Below, piece by piece: positions 1-10,009 of a stretch of DNA of 64,000 bases (its first letter is position 1; each line of letters begins with the position of its first letter). A model generated the notes under the pieces. The model saw only the letters and a program-made list of their open reading frames with translations, did no database searches and was not told the DNA's origin. The position numbers and the translations under genes are program-made. The stretch is from Streptomyces cadmiisoli (GTDB lineage Bacteria; Actinomycetota; Actinomycetes; Streptomycetales; Streptomycetaceae): assembly GCF_003261055.1 (NCBI RefSeq), contig NZ_CP030073.1, positions 806,001 to 870,000 of the forward strand, read 5' to 3'.

Positions 1-26
1 CGGTCCCTTCAGGAGGCGATGGGCCC

Positions 27-701
27 ATGGCGCTAGACGACCCGCACGGGCGACCTCCCGAACCGCCCGGAGCCGACGGGACCCACGCCGGACGAGTCGC
101 CGCCGGCGTGTCCGCGTTCGCGGGTGACGAGGTACTGGCCTGCGGCCGACTGCTCAGCCGGGTGTGGGAACAGGCGCAGGACACCGGGCCGACCCCGGAC
201 CCCCACCCCACGTCGTGTCCCCACTGCCGCGACGCCGTCGAAGGACTGGCCCCGGTGAACGCGGCCACCCGGGCGCTGCGCACCGAGACCTCCCCCAGCC
301 TGTACGCACTCGTCGATCGCATCATGAACGTCGTCAGGGCCGAAGTGCGGCTGGGCCGGTTGCTGCCCCTGGCCGACCCGGTCCGGGACCTGCGCATCGC
401 CGAGAGCGCCGCCGCGAGGGTACTGCGGCAGGCGGCCGACGCGATCCCCGGTGCCCGGGCCGCGAACTGCCGGCTCGTCCGCGCGGAACAAGACACCGAG
501 GTGCGGGTGACCATGACTCTGGCCGCCGCCCTCGACCGGCCGCTGACCGAGCGGGTCCACCAGGTGCGCCGATCGGTCCTCGACGCGGCCGGGCGGGAAC
601 TGGGGCTCGTCGTCGTCGCCGTCGACATCACCGTGGTCGACGTACTGGAGACGGGGCCGACACCCGGCCCCGCCCTCTCCGTCCGCGGTGGTGCCTCATG
701 A
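27..701 (+). CDS. Asp23/Gls24-like protein with N-terminal Cys pair
   Basis: A 224-residue protein. The C-terminal half (about 125-210) has the alternating pattern of Asp23/Gls24 envelope-stress proteins: a helix, a strand with VRAEQDTEVRVTMTL, a helix with VHQVRRSVLDAAG, and a final VAVDITVVDV strand. The N-terminal part holds an H-x3-C-x2-C stretch (PHPTSCPHC) resembling the anti-sigma-type zinc fingers found in actinobacterial Asp23 clusters. The start is ATG 27, ten bases after AGGAGG at 11-16. The stop overlaps the next start in an ATGA, so the two genes are probably translationally coupled. The upstream neighbour is outside the window. In actinobacteria such genes often lie beside a stress sigma factor, which could be checked. 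The fold assignment is by pattern only; the function is unknown. Confidence 0.75.
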   Translation: MALDDPHGRPPEPPGADGTHAGRVAAGVSAFAGDEVLACGRLLSRVWEQAQDTGPTPDPHPTSCPHCRDAVEGLAPVNAATRALRTETSPSLYALVDRIMNVVRAEVRLGRLLPLADPVRDLRIAESAAARVLRQAADAIPGARAANCRLVRAEQDTEVRVTMTLAAALDRPLTERVHQVRRSVLDAAGRELGLVVVAVDITVVDVLETGPTPGPALSVRGGAS

Positions 702-1075
702 CCGCCGCGGACGCGACCACGCTCCTCGGTGTCACGGCCGAGGCTGCCCTCGCGGTTCACGGTGTGGCAGGCCTGCAGCCCCGCCTCGCCCATCGCCTCG
801 CGGCAGCCGCGGCACGCACCCGTTCGGAGAGCACGCCTCAGCACACGTCGCCCGAGGCGGGCATACGCGCCGAACGCGCCCCGGACGGATCGGGATGGCA
901 CATCGAGGTGCGCTGCGTCCTGGCCGAGGGCCGGCGGGCGCTGGACATCGCCCGGAGCGTTCACGACCGTGTGAGGGCCGCCGCCGTCTCCCACCTCGCC
1001 GCTCTCGGTACCGCGGAACAGGTCACCGTGGCGGTCACGGTGACACGGATCGCCGCCCGGCACGACACGCCCTGA
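698..1075 (+). CDS. Asp23/Gls24 family protein, small
   Basis: A 125-residue protein with one Asp23/Gls24-like domain across its whole length. An N-terminal helix (VTAEAALAVHGVAGLQPRL, the usual site of the family) is followed by an IEVRCVLAEG strand, a helix with SVHDRVRAAAVSHLAALG, and a closing VTVAVTVTRIAAR strand. The ATG at 698 overlaps the upstream TGA by four bases, so it is expressed with the preceding gene. There is no signal peptide or membrane segment. The family is linked to cell-envelope stress in Gram-positive bacteria, but the molecular role in actinobacteria is not established. Confidence 0.8.
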   Translation: MTAADATTLLGVTAEAALAVHGVAGLQPRLAHRLAAAAARTRSESTPQHTSPEAGIRAERAPDGSGWHIEVRCVLAEGRRALDIARSVHDRVRAAAVSHLAALGTAEQVTVAVTVTRIAARHDTP

Positions 1076-1475
1076 ACCTTCCGCCTGCGACGGCGTTGTC
1101 ACACCTTGCACGTGTCGCCGGTCTTCTGTGACGACAGTGATCGCCACCTGCGGTGCAAGCCTTCAGTGGCCGGCAACTCATCCTGACAGGGAAACACCAT
1201 GACCACCGTGGCCCCGGAGCACCGCGGAAGTCACCGCCGCACATGATCGAGGCGCGCGACGACCACCGTAGTTCCGACCGGGGCCCCGCTGATCGGTGGC
1301 CGGCCGGGCAGCACGGTCGCAGCCGATGAAGCAGGGGACCAACGCCGAGGAGGCGGAGGGACCTTGCGACATTGCCGCCGAGCCACCGCGGGGATCGCAG
1401 ACCGCCCGTGTGGGTGACCTTGCATCAACCGCGCTGTCGCCGTGAACAATCCCGAACGACAAGGAAACCTCAGCA
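1076..1475. other. Intergenic gap without a supported gene
   Basis: These 400 bases lie between the Asp23-like pair and wrbA. A 15-codon frame starts with ATG at 1200 after GGGAAACACC but stops at once and matches nothing I recognise. Minus-strand frames here have no ribosome binding site and unlike-protein composition. The stretch before 1476 must hold the wrbA promoter, but I see no convincing -35/-10 pair. Confidence 0.5.
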
Positions 1476-2096
1476 GTGACCACTCCCGTCAAGCTCGCCG
1501 TCATCTACTACTCCTCCACAGGCACCGTCGCCACCATCGCCCAGGAGATCGCCCGGGCCGCGGAGAAGGCCGGCGCCGAGGTCCGTCTGCTCAAGGCCGC
1601 CGAGCTGGCCCCCCAGGCGGCGATCGACTCCAACCCCGCCTGGGCCGCGAACGCCGCCGCGACGGCCGACATCCCCGTCGCGACGCCGGACGACATGGTG
1701 TGGGCCGACGCCGTGATCTTCGGTTCGCCCACCCGCTTCGGCAACATCACCTCGCAGCTCAAGCAGTTCATCGACACCCTCGGTGGCCTCTGGGCACAGG
1801 GCATGCTGGCCGACAAGGTCTACAGCGGCTTCACCTCCACCGCCACCACCCACGGCGGCCAGGAGTCCACCCTCCTCGCGCTCTACAACTCCGTCCACCA
1901 CTTCGGCGGCATCCTCGTGACCCCCGGTTACACCGACCCGGCCAAGTTCACCGACGGCAACCCCTACGGCACCTCCCACGTGGACGCCCAGGGCAACAAC
2001 CCGGTCGGCGACACCACCCGCACCGCCGCGCGGGTCCAGGCCGAGCGCGTGGTCAAGGTCGCGGCCGGCCTCAAGGCCGGTGCCTCTGCCGTCTGA
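1476..2096 (+). CDS. wrbA: NAD(P)H:quinone oxidoreductase, WrbA flavoprotein
   Basis: A 206-residue flavodoxin-like protein that matches WrbA throughout. The FMN phosphate loop is YYSSTGTVATIA near residue 10. The second FMN loop is GSPTRFGNITSQLKQFID near residue 85, and the third has TSTATTHGGQE near 120. The C-terminal HFGGILVTPGY and NPVGDTTRTAARVQ segments are also typical. WrbA reduces quinones by two electrons using NAD(P)H and limits semiquinone stress in the cytosol. The start is GTG 1476, with AAGGAAA at 1461-1467. Length is normal for the family. It stands alone, with no operon partner on either side. Confidence 0.95.
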   Translation: MTTPVKLAVIYYSSTGTVATIAQEIARAAEKAGAEVRLLKAAELAPQAAIDSNPAWAANAAATADIPVATPDDMVWADAVIFGSPTRFGNITSQLKQFIDTLGGLWAQGMLADKVYSGFTSTATTHGGQESTLLALYNSVHHFGGILVTPGYTDPAKFTDGNPYGTSHVDAQGNNPVGDTTRTAARVQAERVVKVAAGLKAGASAV

Positions 2097-2644
2097 GCGT
2101 CATCGCCCGGGTCGCGTGAACCGTGCGCGCCGCGCTCGCGCGACCCGGCAGATGTGAGCGGCATCGACTCCGCGTCAGTGACCCGTGAAGCAACGTCATG
2201 GACCAACGGTGGGTCAGGTCCTGGGATTGTTGTGTGCCCGCGCCCTGACGGTGCACCGAAGGTGGCACTGGACGGTCGGTGCCGGCCGTGAGTTGACGGT
2301 GTGCCCCTGCCGGCAGCGCCTGGCGGGGGCGTCCTCGGCGAAGCGCGACACGGAGGTGTCGCGGGCCGTCAGCCCTGCCGCCCCAAGCATCCAGAACCTC
2401 CGGAGCTTTCCAGCCAATCCGTGACCGCGGCCATGCCCACTTTCGACCGTTGACTGACGCCGATGGCATGCCACTCAGTGTGTCACACACGACAACGTCA
2501 TCGGTCCGGCTCAAAGAGGCCCGTAAATCCGTCATAGTTTGGGGTAGTTCGCACCTCCCGGGCCGAGTCGCAATAGTGACATGGCACTTGCAGGACACGA
2601 TCAAACGTTGTGTCTTGTTCATCGTGGCGTCACGCTGTCACTCC
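2097..2644. other. Intergenic gap upstream of first subtilase
   Basis: About 550 bases with no gene I can support. Open frames on both strands lack ribosome binding sites and family resemblance. The stretch near 2445-2500 contains TTGACT and a near-palindrome around GTGTGTCACACAC that could be part of the promoter and operator region of the protease, but the -10 is not clear. Confidence 0.4.
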
Positions 2645-5600
2645 ATGACCCCTACGAACAACCCACGGCGCCCGAGGGTCCACAGACCCCGGTCGCGGTA
2701 TGTAGCGGCTGCTACGCTCGCGGCGTTGCTGGCCGGCCTGTCCACCACACCAGGTTCCGCTCAGAACGCCGATCAGGCCGGCTCGCCACAGCAGAGCAAT
2801 CAGGCCACCGGTGCACCCGGCGTCACCCGGCACCACGTCACTCTGATCACGGGTGACCGCGTCACAGTGGAGAAGGACCCGGCGGGCCGAGCGGCCGTCT
2901 CGGTGAAGCCCGCCGAGGGCCGCGAGCACATCCAGTTCGTCAAGGAGCAGGTCGGCGACAACTGGACGGTCATACCTGCCGACGCGCTGCCCCTCCTGGC
3001 GGCCGACCGCCTCGACAGGGCCCTGTTCGACGTATCGGCCCTGGTCAAGGAGAAGTACGCGGATCGGGCGAGCCTGCCGCTGATCGTCGAGTACGCGGGT
3101 GACGCGGGCACGGTCGAGCGTCGGCTCGCCGCAGCGGGGGCTGACAAGGTCGACGCCATCCCTGGTACGTCCTTCGCGACGCTGGGCGAAGGACGCAAGA
3201 ACGCCGCGGAGTTCTGGGACAGCATCGCCCCCGCGAAGGCGGGCGCCTCGTCCTTCGGCGCCGGCATTCGCCGGGTCTGGCTCGACGGCCGCGCCGAGGT
3301 CTCCCTCGACCGGACGGTGCCGCACATCGGTGCACCCCAGGCCTGGGCGAAGGGCTACAAGGGCGAGGGAGTCAAGGTCGCGGTGCTCGACACCGGCTAC
3401 GACCCGAACCACCCCGACCTCAAGGGCCTCATCGCGGACGCCGAGAACTTCACCGAAGAGGCGAACACCGACGACCTGCACGGCCACGGCACTCACGTGA
3501 CGTCGACCGTCGCCGGATCCGGCGCGGCCTCCGACGGCCGGCTCAAGGGTGTCGCACCCGGCGTGCAGATCCTGTCCGGCAAGGTCTGCACGGCCAACGG
3601 CTCGTGCGACAACTCCGACATCATGGAGGGCATGGCCTGGGCGGCGCAGAACGGCGCCAAGGTGATCAACCTCAGCCTCGGCGACATCGACACCCCGGGC
3701 ACCGACGCCATGGAGGCCCTGGTCGAGACCGTGACGCGTGACTACGGCGTCCTGGTCGTGGTCGCCGCCGGCAACGACGGCACGCAGGTCTCCACCCCCG
3801 CCTCCGCCGACAGCGCGCTCGCTGTGGGCGCCATCCAGGTGGAGGACGAGGATCTCGCCATCTTCACCTCGCCCGGCCCCCGTGTGGGCGACTTCGGTCT
3901 CAAGCCGGACATCGCCGCCCCCGGTGTCGGCGTCGTCGCCGCCCGGGCGGGCGGGACGACCGCCGAGGACGGCTACTGGGAGATGAGCGGCACCTCGATG
4001 GCGACACCGCACGTCGCCGGGGCCGCCGCCATCCTGTTCCAGCAGCACCCCGACTGGACGGCGGAGCAGGTCAAGCGCCAGCTGATGCAGAGCACGACGG
4101 GCGGTCGCGAACGAGGCGCCTACTTCCAGGGCGCGGGACGGGTCGACATCGCCCGAGCGATCAGCCAGCAGGTCACCGCCGAGCCCACCGGTCTGGACTA
4201 CGGGCAGATCCGCTGGTCCGACAACGGGCGTCCGCCCGTGAAGAAGACGGTCACCTACCGCAACCCGGGCAGCGAGCCGGTCACGCTCGACCTTTCGCTC
4301 AATGTGACCTACAAGAAGCACAAGCCCGCACCGGACGGCATGTTCCGCCTGAGCGCGGACAAGGTCACCGTGCCCGCGCACGGCACCGCGGACGTCACCG
4401 TCACCGCGACGCCGGAGATCGCCACGGAATACGCGGCGTACAGCGGCGTGGTCATCGCCTCCACACCGGACCAGAAGGTCTCGGTACGCGTCCCGCTCGG
4501 CATGGACGTCGAGCAGCCGTCCCGCAGCCTCCGCATCACCATGAAGGACCGCTCGGGCAAGGCTCCCGACTACTCCTTCCTGCGTCTCCACACGGACAGC
4601 CGCGACACCTACTGGGAGGAGATGCTCGGCCAGGGCAGCACCGAACTGAGGCTCCCGGTCGGTCAGACCTTCTCGCTGAGCGGCATCTTCTTCGACGAGG
4701 AGTTCACCGAAGGCACCATGGTGGGTGCGCCGGAGTTCGTGATGGACACCGACCGGGACATCACCATCGACGCGAGGCAGGCCAAGCCCGTCAAGGTGTC
4801 CGCTCCCAGCCGCTCGGCCCGCATCGCCCTCGCCGAATTCGGCACCATCGGCCACAGCGGGCACATGTTCTCCGTGTTCGCGAACGGCTCGATCGGCAGC
4901 GACCACGTCGAGGGGCTCTACGCCACCCCCACGGCCCAGGTCAAGGGCGCCAAGTACACCTACCTGGTCAACACGATCTGGCAGGAGCCCGCCGGTGACG
5001 GCCCGAACTCCCCGACCTACTACTACCTCGCCCGGCCGGTGACCGGCGGCATCCCCGCGGATCCCTCCTACCAACCCCGCAAGTCCGACCTGGCAGAGGT
5101 GAACACCACCTTCGCCGCCACCGCATCAGGAACGACCGCCTATCGCGCCGTCTGGATGTGGGTCGGCACCCTTCGCTTCTACCACGGCCTGAACGGACTG
5201 CCGGTCCCCCACCGGCGGGTCGACTACTTCTCGACGGCCGAGAGTCTCCGCTGGGTGACCGTCTTCGACCAGAACCTCTTGGAAACTCCGGACGTACACG
5301 GGCAGTTCTTCATGAGCACCATGCACGGCTACAAGGCCGGGACCAAGGTGAACGAGCACTGGAACAACGGCGTGCAGGCCGTCGGGTTCTCCCCCTTGAT
5401 GTCGAATGCCTACCGTCAGGGCGACTACCTCCGCCTCTCCGTGCAGACCGCTGCGAACAAGGATGTCCACGAGTACGCCGAGACGCAGATGAGCGGTCAG
5501 TCGACGTGGGAGGTCCGACGCAACGGTGAAGCGGTTCCGGTGGAGGGGAACTACGCCCAACTGCCGGCCGATCGCACTCCCGCGGACTACCACCTGACGT

Positions 5601-6025
5601 TCCGGCAGGAACGCGACCTCGGTCCGCAGTCCACCATCTCCACCAAGGTCCGTTCCGACTGGCAGTTCCGGTCGCAGACCACGGACAGCCAGCGGGCGCT
5701 GCCGCTCTACGCGGTGCGCATGTCGCCGGAGCTGGACGAGTGGAACCGGGCCGAGGACGGCCGCAAGTTCGACATCCCGGTCCTGCTCCAGCGCCAGGTG
5801 GGCGCAACGGAGTCGCCGATCCGCACCTTCACCACCGAGGTCTCCTACGACGAGGGCAAGACCTGGCACTCCGCCAAGGTCAAGGGTTCCGGTGAGAAGC
5901 GCACCGTGACCGTGCACCACCCGCACCGCTCCTCGGACGGCTCGGTCTCGCTGCGCACCTACGTCAAGGACGCCGCGGGCAACACGTTCAAGCAGACCGT
6001 CATCAAGGCCTACCTCCTCAAGTAG
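2645..6025 (+). CDS. Large secreted subtilisin-like serine protease (S8)
   Basis: A preproenzyme of about 1,126 residues. From ATG 2645 the N-terminus is Arg-rich then hydrophobic (residues 20-40, ending near GSAQ), a secretory signal. A propeptide-like region starting HHVTLITGDRVTV follows. The catalytic triad is complete: Asp249 in VLDTGYD, His281 in GHGTHV and Ser451 in GTSMATPHVAG. After the protease domain come beta-sandwich (Fn3-like) regions and a C-terminal domain ending KDAAGNTFKQTVIKAYLLK. The same C-terminal pattern recurs in the next two proteases, so the three are paralogues. The reading frame is open back to 2450, and a GTG at 2624 is an alternative start; ATG 2645 was chosen because it directly precedes the signal peptide, although its ribosome binding site is poor. 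Likely role: extracellular protein degradation. Confidence 0.9.
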   Translation: MTPTNNPRRPRVHRPRSRYVAAATLAALLAGLSTTPGSAQNADQAGSPQQSNQATGAPGVTRHHVTLITGDRVTVEKDPAGRAAVSVKPAEGREHIQFVKEQVGDNWTVIPADALPLLAADRLDRALFDVSALVKEKYADRASLPLIVEYAGDAGTVERRLAAAGADKVDAIPGTSFATLGEGRKNAAEFWDSIAPAKAGASSFGAGIRRVWLDGRAEVSLDRTVPHIGAPQAWAKGYKGEGVKVAVLDTGYDPNHPDLKGLIADAENFTEEANTDDLHGHGTHVTSTVAGSGAASDGRLKGVAPGVQILSGKVCTANGSCDNSDIMEGMAWAAQNGAKVINLSLGDIDTPGTDAMEALVETVTRDYGVLVVVAAGNDGTQVSTPASADSALAVGAIQVEDEDLAIFTSPGPRVGDFGLKPDIAAPGVGVVAARAGGTTAEDGYWEMSGTSMATPHVAGAAAILFQQHPDWTAEQVKRQLMQSTTGGRERGAYFQGAGRVDIARAISQQVTAEPTGLDYGQIRWSDNGRPPVKKTVTYRNPGSEPVTLDLSLNVTYKKHKPAPDGMFRLSADKVTVPAHGTADVTVTATPEIATEYAAYSGVVIASTPDQKVSVRVPLGMDVEQPSRSLRITMKDRSGKAPDYSFLRLHTDSRDTYWEEMLGQGSTELRLPVGQTFSLSGIFFDEEFTEGTMVGAPEFVMDTDRDITIDARQAKPVKVSAPSRSARIALAEFGTIGHSGHMFSVFANGSIGSDHVEGLYATPTAQVKGAKYTYLVNTIWQEPAGDGPNSPTYYYLARPVTGGIPADPSYQPRKSDLAEVNTTFAATASGTTAYRAVWMWVGTLRFYHGLNGLPVPHRRVDYFSTAESLRWVTVFDQNLLETPDVHGQFFMSTMHGYKAGTKVNEHWNNGVQAVGFSPLMSNAYRQGDYLRLSVQTAANKDVHEYAETQMSGQSTWEVRRNGEAVPVEGNYAQLPADRTPADYHLTFRQERDLGPQSTISTKVRSDWQFRSQTTDSQRALPLYAVRMSPELDEWNRAEDGRKFDIPVLLQRQVGATESPIRTFTTEVSYDEGKTWHSAKVKGSGEKRTVTVHHPHRSSDGSVSLRTYVKDAAGNTFKQTVIKAYLLK

Positions 6026-6042
6026 TCACCTGACGGCAACAC

Positions 6043-6071
6043 GGGCCCGGCGGAACCCTTCCGCCGGGCCC
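6043..6071 (+). terminator. Hairpin terminator after first subtilase
   Basis: A perfect inverted repeat, GGGCCCGGCGGAA with a three-base loop, starts 18 bases after the protease stop. The T-tract is weak, as is usual in high-GC actinobacteria. Confidence 0.75.
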
Positions 6072-6139
6072 TCTCCGCTCCGCCCGACCGACATCACCGC
6101 GGTGGAGAACTGCCCTGCGCTACCCATGAAGGGACCCCG

Positions 6140-9100
6140 TTGAAGCCACACCTCGGACGCTGGAGCGTGCCGGTCGTCGCCGGCGCGTCGATCCTCGCGC
6201 TGACCAGTCCACTCACCGCGACGGCCGCGCCGCCCGCCGCGCCGCCTCCCTCCTCGGCCGCCGCGGACGGTGTGCCGGCCGGCGAACACACGGTCACACT
6301 GATCACCGGTGACGTGGTGACCACTCGTCAGGCCCCCGGTGCCCGGGCCGGGTCCGGGGGTGTCGTCACCGTCCGGGACCCGGACGGGCGTCCGGCGCGC
6401 ACCCGGATCTCGGAGTCGAACGGCGACCTCTACGTGTATCCGGAGTCCGCGCTGCCGTTCGTGGCGCGGGGCATCCTGGACCGGCAGTTGTTCAACGTCA
6501 CCGACCTGATCGCGGACGGGTACGACGACGCCCACCGCGACCGGCTGCCGCTGATCGTCTCCTACACCGAAGCCGATGCCGCACGTCGCGCGTCAGCCGT
6601 TCCCGAGGGAGCGACCCGGGTGCGCGAGCTGGAGAGCATCCAGGGCGCCGCGCTGTCCGCGGAGCGCTCGCACGCGGACGACTTCTGGAAGTCCGTGGTG
6701 GGTTCCGCGGCAGCCGACGGGACACGGGCGAAGGACGTCCGGCCGTCCTTCGGCCGCGGCATAGCGCGCATCTGGCTCGACGGCCTGGTCCGCGCCGACC
6801 TGGCCGAGAGCACGACGCAGATCGGTGCGCCGAAGGTCTGGGCGGACGGGAACACCGGTGAGGGCGTGGACGTCGCGGTCCTCGACACCGGCATCGACGC
6901 CGGCCACCCCGATCTCGCGGACCGTGTCGCGTCGCGGCAGAGCTTCGTGCCGGACGAGAACACGGACGACCGCTCCGGGCACGGCACACACGTGGCATCG
7001 ATCATCGCCGGCACCGGTGCGGCCTCCGACGGGCAGGAGAAGGGCGTCGCCCCCGGCGCGCGGCTCCGTGTCGGCAAGGTGCTCGGCGACGACGGATCCG
7101 GGCAGATCTCGTGGGCGCTGGCGGGCATGGAATGGGCGGCGGTCGACCAGCAGGCCAAGATCGTCAACATGAGCCTCGGCACCTCGCAGCCGTCCGACGG
7201 GACGGACCCGCTCAGCCAGGCCGTCGACCGGCTGAGCGCCCGGACCGGCGCGCTGTTCGTCATCGCCGCGGGCAACGAGGGGACGCCGGGCAGCATCGGC
7301 GGGCCTGGAGCGGCGACCTCCGCGCTGACCGTGGGCGCGGTCGGTGCCGACGACACGGTCGCCGAGTTCTCCAGCCAGGGCCCTCGTGTCGACGGCGCTC
7401 TCAAGCCGGAGATCACCGCGCCGGGAGTCGACATCCTCGCGGCCAACTCCCGGTTCAGTGAGAACGGCCTGGGCGCCTATCGGGCCCTGAGCGGCACCTC
7501 CATGGCCACGCCCCACGTCGCGGGCGCCGCCGCTCTGCTCGCCGCGTCCCGTCCGGAGCTCGCCGCCGCCCAGTTGAAGGACCTGCTGGCCAGCAGTTCC
7601 CGGCAGATCACGCGATACGACGCCTTCCAGGCGGGCAGCGGCCGGCTGGACGTCGCCGCGGCGGCCCGGGCCGATGTCTTCGCCACGGCGACCGCCTACG
7701 CGGCGCACAGCACGGGCGGACCCGTCCAGCGCCCGGTGACCTACACCAACACCACCGACGCGCCGATCACCCTGGACCTGACCGTCGAGGCGCCCCGCGC
7801 CCCGCAGGGCATGTTCCGTCTGTCGGACTCCCGTGTGGTCGTCCCCGCCCACGGCACCGCCGCGGTCACGGTGACGATCGACGGCTCCGAGAACACCGTC
7901 GGCGGCCGTCACACCGGCCAGGTGCTGGCGACGGACACGGCCGGTGAGGTCGCGGCGCACACCGCCGTCTCCTTCGGCACCGCGCTGCGCAAGCTGACCC
8001 TGACCTTCAAGGACGCCGCGGGCAAACCCATGGACGGCGAGGTCGAGCTGATCAGATCGGGCGAGGGCATGGGCATGCCGGTCTACGTCGACCCGTCCGG
8101 CACCCTCGACCTCTTCCTGCCCGAGGGCGTGTACTCGGCGCTCTCCTTCCGGCAGATCCAGGGTCTGGGCGGGCCCGGTTCACGGGGCTTGGCCCTGCTC
8201 GGCGACCCGGAGATCGTCCTGGACCGCGACACCACCGTCACGTTCGACGCCTCCGAGGTCAAGCGCATCGACATGACGACCCCGCAGCGCAGCGAGGCGA
8301 CCTTCCAGCGGGTGGTCTATCACCGCACCTTGGAGGGCGTGCCGTCGTCCAGCTCCGTCGACACGCTGTACTACGACAGTCTCTGGGCCCAGCCGACCAC
8401 CCGGAAGGTCGAACACGGCGACTTCCGTCTGACCGCCCGCTGGCGCAAGGAGAAGCCCGCGCTGCGGGTCTCCACCCGTACCGGCGAGCTCTCGGGCGTC
8501 CTGCGCCAGACCGGCGTCACTCCGTTGCCCGAGGGCAGTCACAAGCTGCCGCTGGTCTTCGCCGGCCAGGGTGCGAGCGCGGACTACTCCCACCTCGACG
8601 TACGCGGCAAGGCCGTGGTGGTCCGGCGCAACGACGACGTCAGCGACATGGACCAAGCGGCCCACGCCGTGGCCGCGGGCGCCGGACTCCTGCTGGTCGT
8701 CGAGAACGAGGCCGGGCGTCATGTGCGCGACTACCGCGGGTGGGACGAGCCCCCCGTCAAGATCGATGTGGGACTGCTCAGCCGAGCGGAGGGCGAGAAG
8801 CTGATCGAGCGGGCCGAGGACCGCAAGGCCCACATCACCGTCGACTCCACGCGCGAGAGCCCGTACGTCTACGACGTCGCCCAGAGTTGGCACAACGAGA
8901 TCCCCTCGCAGCTGACGGCGCGGGGCGGTACGAAGAACCTGGCCCGCGTCGACGTCGCGTTCGAGAACCCGGTGCCGAACAGGACGGGCGGTGAGTTCCG
9001 CTACGACTGGGCAGGCGACGACAACTGGACTTCCGGCACTCCCATGCCGGAGCCGATGAACGGGAAGCGGACCGACTGGGTGTCCACCACCGGCGGCGTC

Positions 9101-9847
9101 CGCTGGCACCAGGTGGCGTACGTCGGCGGCGTGCTCTTCGAGACCGGTCCGAAGACCGCCTACCGGCCGGGCAGCAGGCAGTCCGAGGAGTGGTTCAAGC
9201 CGATCCAGCGGCCTTTCCTGAACGATGCCTTCCGCCGGCCGACCCGCAGCGGCGACCACCTGTACATCGACATCCCGGGCTGGGGCAGCCGGAACCACGT
9301 CGGCATGGACCAGTACGGCTCCGGAGTCACCCAGCAGCAGACCCTGTATCAGGGCAGCACCGAACTGGGTCAGGGCAACTTCACCTCCGTGTCGGGCGAC
9401 GCCCCCGGCGCGGGCAAGCTGCCGTACCGGCTGGTCGTCACGGGTGAGCGCGATGTGCCCTTCACCCCGTACTCGTCCAGCACGCGCACCGAGTGGGGCT
9501 TCACGTCGAAGGCCGCGGCGGACGGCGCCGAGGCGGTGCTGCCGCTGCTGCAGCTCGATCACCGGATCGGCACCGACGGCGCGGGACGCGCCGGGCGGCA
9601 CGACACCCTGTCCGTCACGGCCGCTCATCTGCCGGGCGCGGCCGGGGCCGGGAAGGTCGGCCGGGTCGGTGTGGAACTGTCCTACGACGACGGACGGACC
9701 TGGCACAGAGCCGACAGCGCCGGCGACGGGCGATTCCGTCTGGACGCTCCGCGGAAGGCGTCGTTCGTCTCCCTGAGGGCCTACGCCGAGGACTCGGCGG
9801 GCAACTCGGTGCGCCAGACGGTGATCAGAGCGTTCGGCCTGCGCTGA
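6140..9847 (+). CDS. Large secreted subtilisin-like protease (S8) with PA domain
   Basis: A 1,235-residue paralogue of the preceding protease. The start is TTG 6140, supported by GAAGGGA at 6128-6134; the ATG at 6126 reads only five codons. A signal peptide (LALTSPLTATAAP) precedes the HTVTLITGDVVTT propeptide motif. The triad is Asp249, His281 and Ser454. About residues 800-910 form a protease-associated (PA) domain (RGKAVVVRRNDD and GAGLLLVVENEAG), absent from the first protease. The C-terminus again shows the VELSYDDGRTWHR and SLRAYAEDSAGNSVRQTVIRAFGLR pattern. Its closest relative in the window is the convergent gene at 10010-13747. It is predicted to be secreted and to degrade proteins or peptides outside the cell. 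Confidence 0.93.
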   Translation: MKPHLGRWSVPVVAGASILALTSPLTATAAPPAAPPPSSAAADGVPAGEHTVTLITGDVVTTRQAPGARAGSGGVVTVRDPDGRPARTRISESNGDLYVYPESALPFVARGILDRQLFNVTDLIADGYDDAHRDRLPLIVSYTEADAARRASAVPEGATRVRELESIQGAALSAERSHADDFWKSVVGSAAADGTRAKDVRPSFGRGIARIWLDGLVRADLAESTTQIGAPKVWADGNTGEGVDVAVLDTGIDAGHPDLADRVASRQSFVPDENTDDRSGHGTHVASIIAGTGAASDGQEKGVAPGARLRVGKVLGDDGSGQISWALAGMEWAAVDQQAKIVNMSLGTSQPSDGTDPLSQAVDRLSARTGALFVIAAGNEGTPGSIGGPGAATSALTVGAVGADDTVAEFSSQGPRVDGALKPEITAPGVDILAANSRFSENGLGAYRALSGTSMATPHVAGAAALLAASRPELAAAQLKDLLASSSRQITRYDAFQAGSGRLDVAAAARADVFATATAYAAHSTGGPVQRPVTYTNTTDAPITLDLTVEAPRAPQGMFRLSDSRVVVPAHGTAAVTVTIDGSENTVGGRHTGQVLATDTAGEVAAHTAVSFGTALRKLTLTFKDAAGKPMDGEVELIRSGEGMGMPVYVDPSGTLDLFLPEGVYSALSFRQIQGLGGPGSRGLALLGDPEIVLDRDTTVTFDASEVKRIDMTTPQRSEATFQRVVYHRTLEGVPSSSSVDTLYYDSLWAQPTTRKVEHGDFRLTARWRKEKPALRVSTRTGELSGVLRQTGVTPLPEGSHKLPLVFAGQGASADYSHLDVRGKAVVVRRNDDVSDMDQAAHAVAAGAGLLLVVENEAGRHVRDYRGWDEPPVKIDVGLLSRAEGEKLIERAEDRKAHITVDSTRESPYVYDVAQSWHNEIPSQLTARGGTKNLARVDVAFENPVPNRTGGEFRYDWAGDDNWTSGTPMPEPMNGKRTDWVSTTGGVRWHQVAYVGGVLFETGPKTAYRPGSRQSEEWFKPIQRPFLNDAFRRPTRSGDHLYIDIPGWGSRNHVGMDQYGSGVTQQQTLYQGSTELGQGNFTSVSGDAPGAGKLPYRLVVTGERDVPFTPYSSSTRTEWGFTSKAAADGAEAVLPLLQLDHRIGTDGAGRAGRHDTLSVTAAHLPGAAGAGKVGRVGVELSYDDGRTWHRADSAGDGRFRLDAPRKASFVSLRAYAEDSAGNSVRQTVIRAFGLR

Positions 9848-9855
9848 CACACGAA

Positions 9856-9889
9856 GGGGCCCGGGACCGCGCAACCGGTCCCGGGCCCC
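9856..9889 (+). terminator. Strong hairpin after second subtilase
   Basis: The arms GGGGCCCGGGACCG and CGGTCCCGGGCCCC enclose a short loop nine bases after the stop. This is a typical Streptomyces intrinsic terminator. Confidence 0.8.
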
Positions 9890-9913
9890 TGCCTGCGCGC
9901 TGTCCGACACAGG

Positions 9914-9952
9914 GGTCCGGCCGCGGCGAGATGCTCTCGCCGCGGCCGGACC
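9914..9952 (-). terminator. Second hairpin between convergent subtilases
   Basis: Perfect arms GGTCCGGCCGCGGCGAG and CTCGCCGCGGCCGGACC flank a five-base loop. It lies 58 bases beyond the stop of the minus-strand protease and probably terminates that transcript; it could work in both directions. Confidence 0.75.
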
Positions 9953-10009
9953 TTGCCGTACGGCCGCGCCGGCCGCTGCCGGATACCGCGGCCCTGCGGT
10001 GTCGACCGA

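Noticed and set aside
1200..1247. Short frame with ATG after GGGAAACACC
   Set aside because: It has only 15 codons, no similarity and no neighbour that would explain it. A leader peptide cannot be excluded but is not supported.
2071..2622. Minus-strand frame in the gap before the first subtilase, considered as an IS remnant
   Set aside because: No transposase motif, inverted terminal repeats or target duplication could be seen.
2630..5074. Minus-strand frame of 814 codons
   Set aside because: It is antisense to the first subtilase and has Gly/Arg/Asp-rich composition with no motif.
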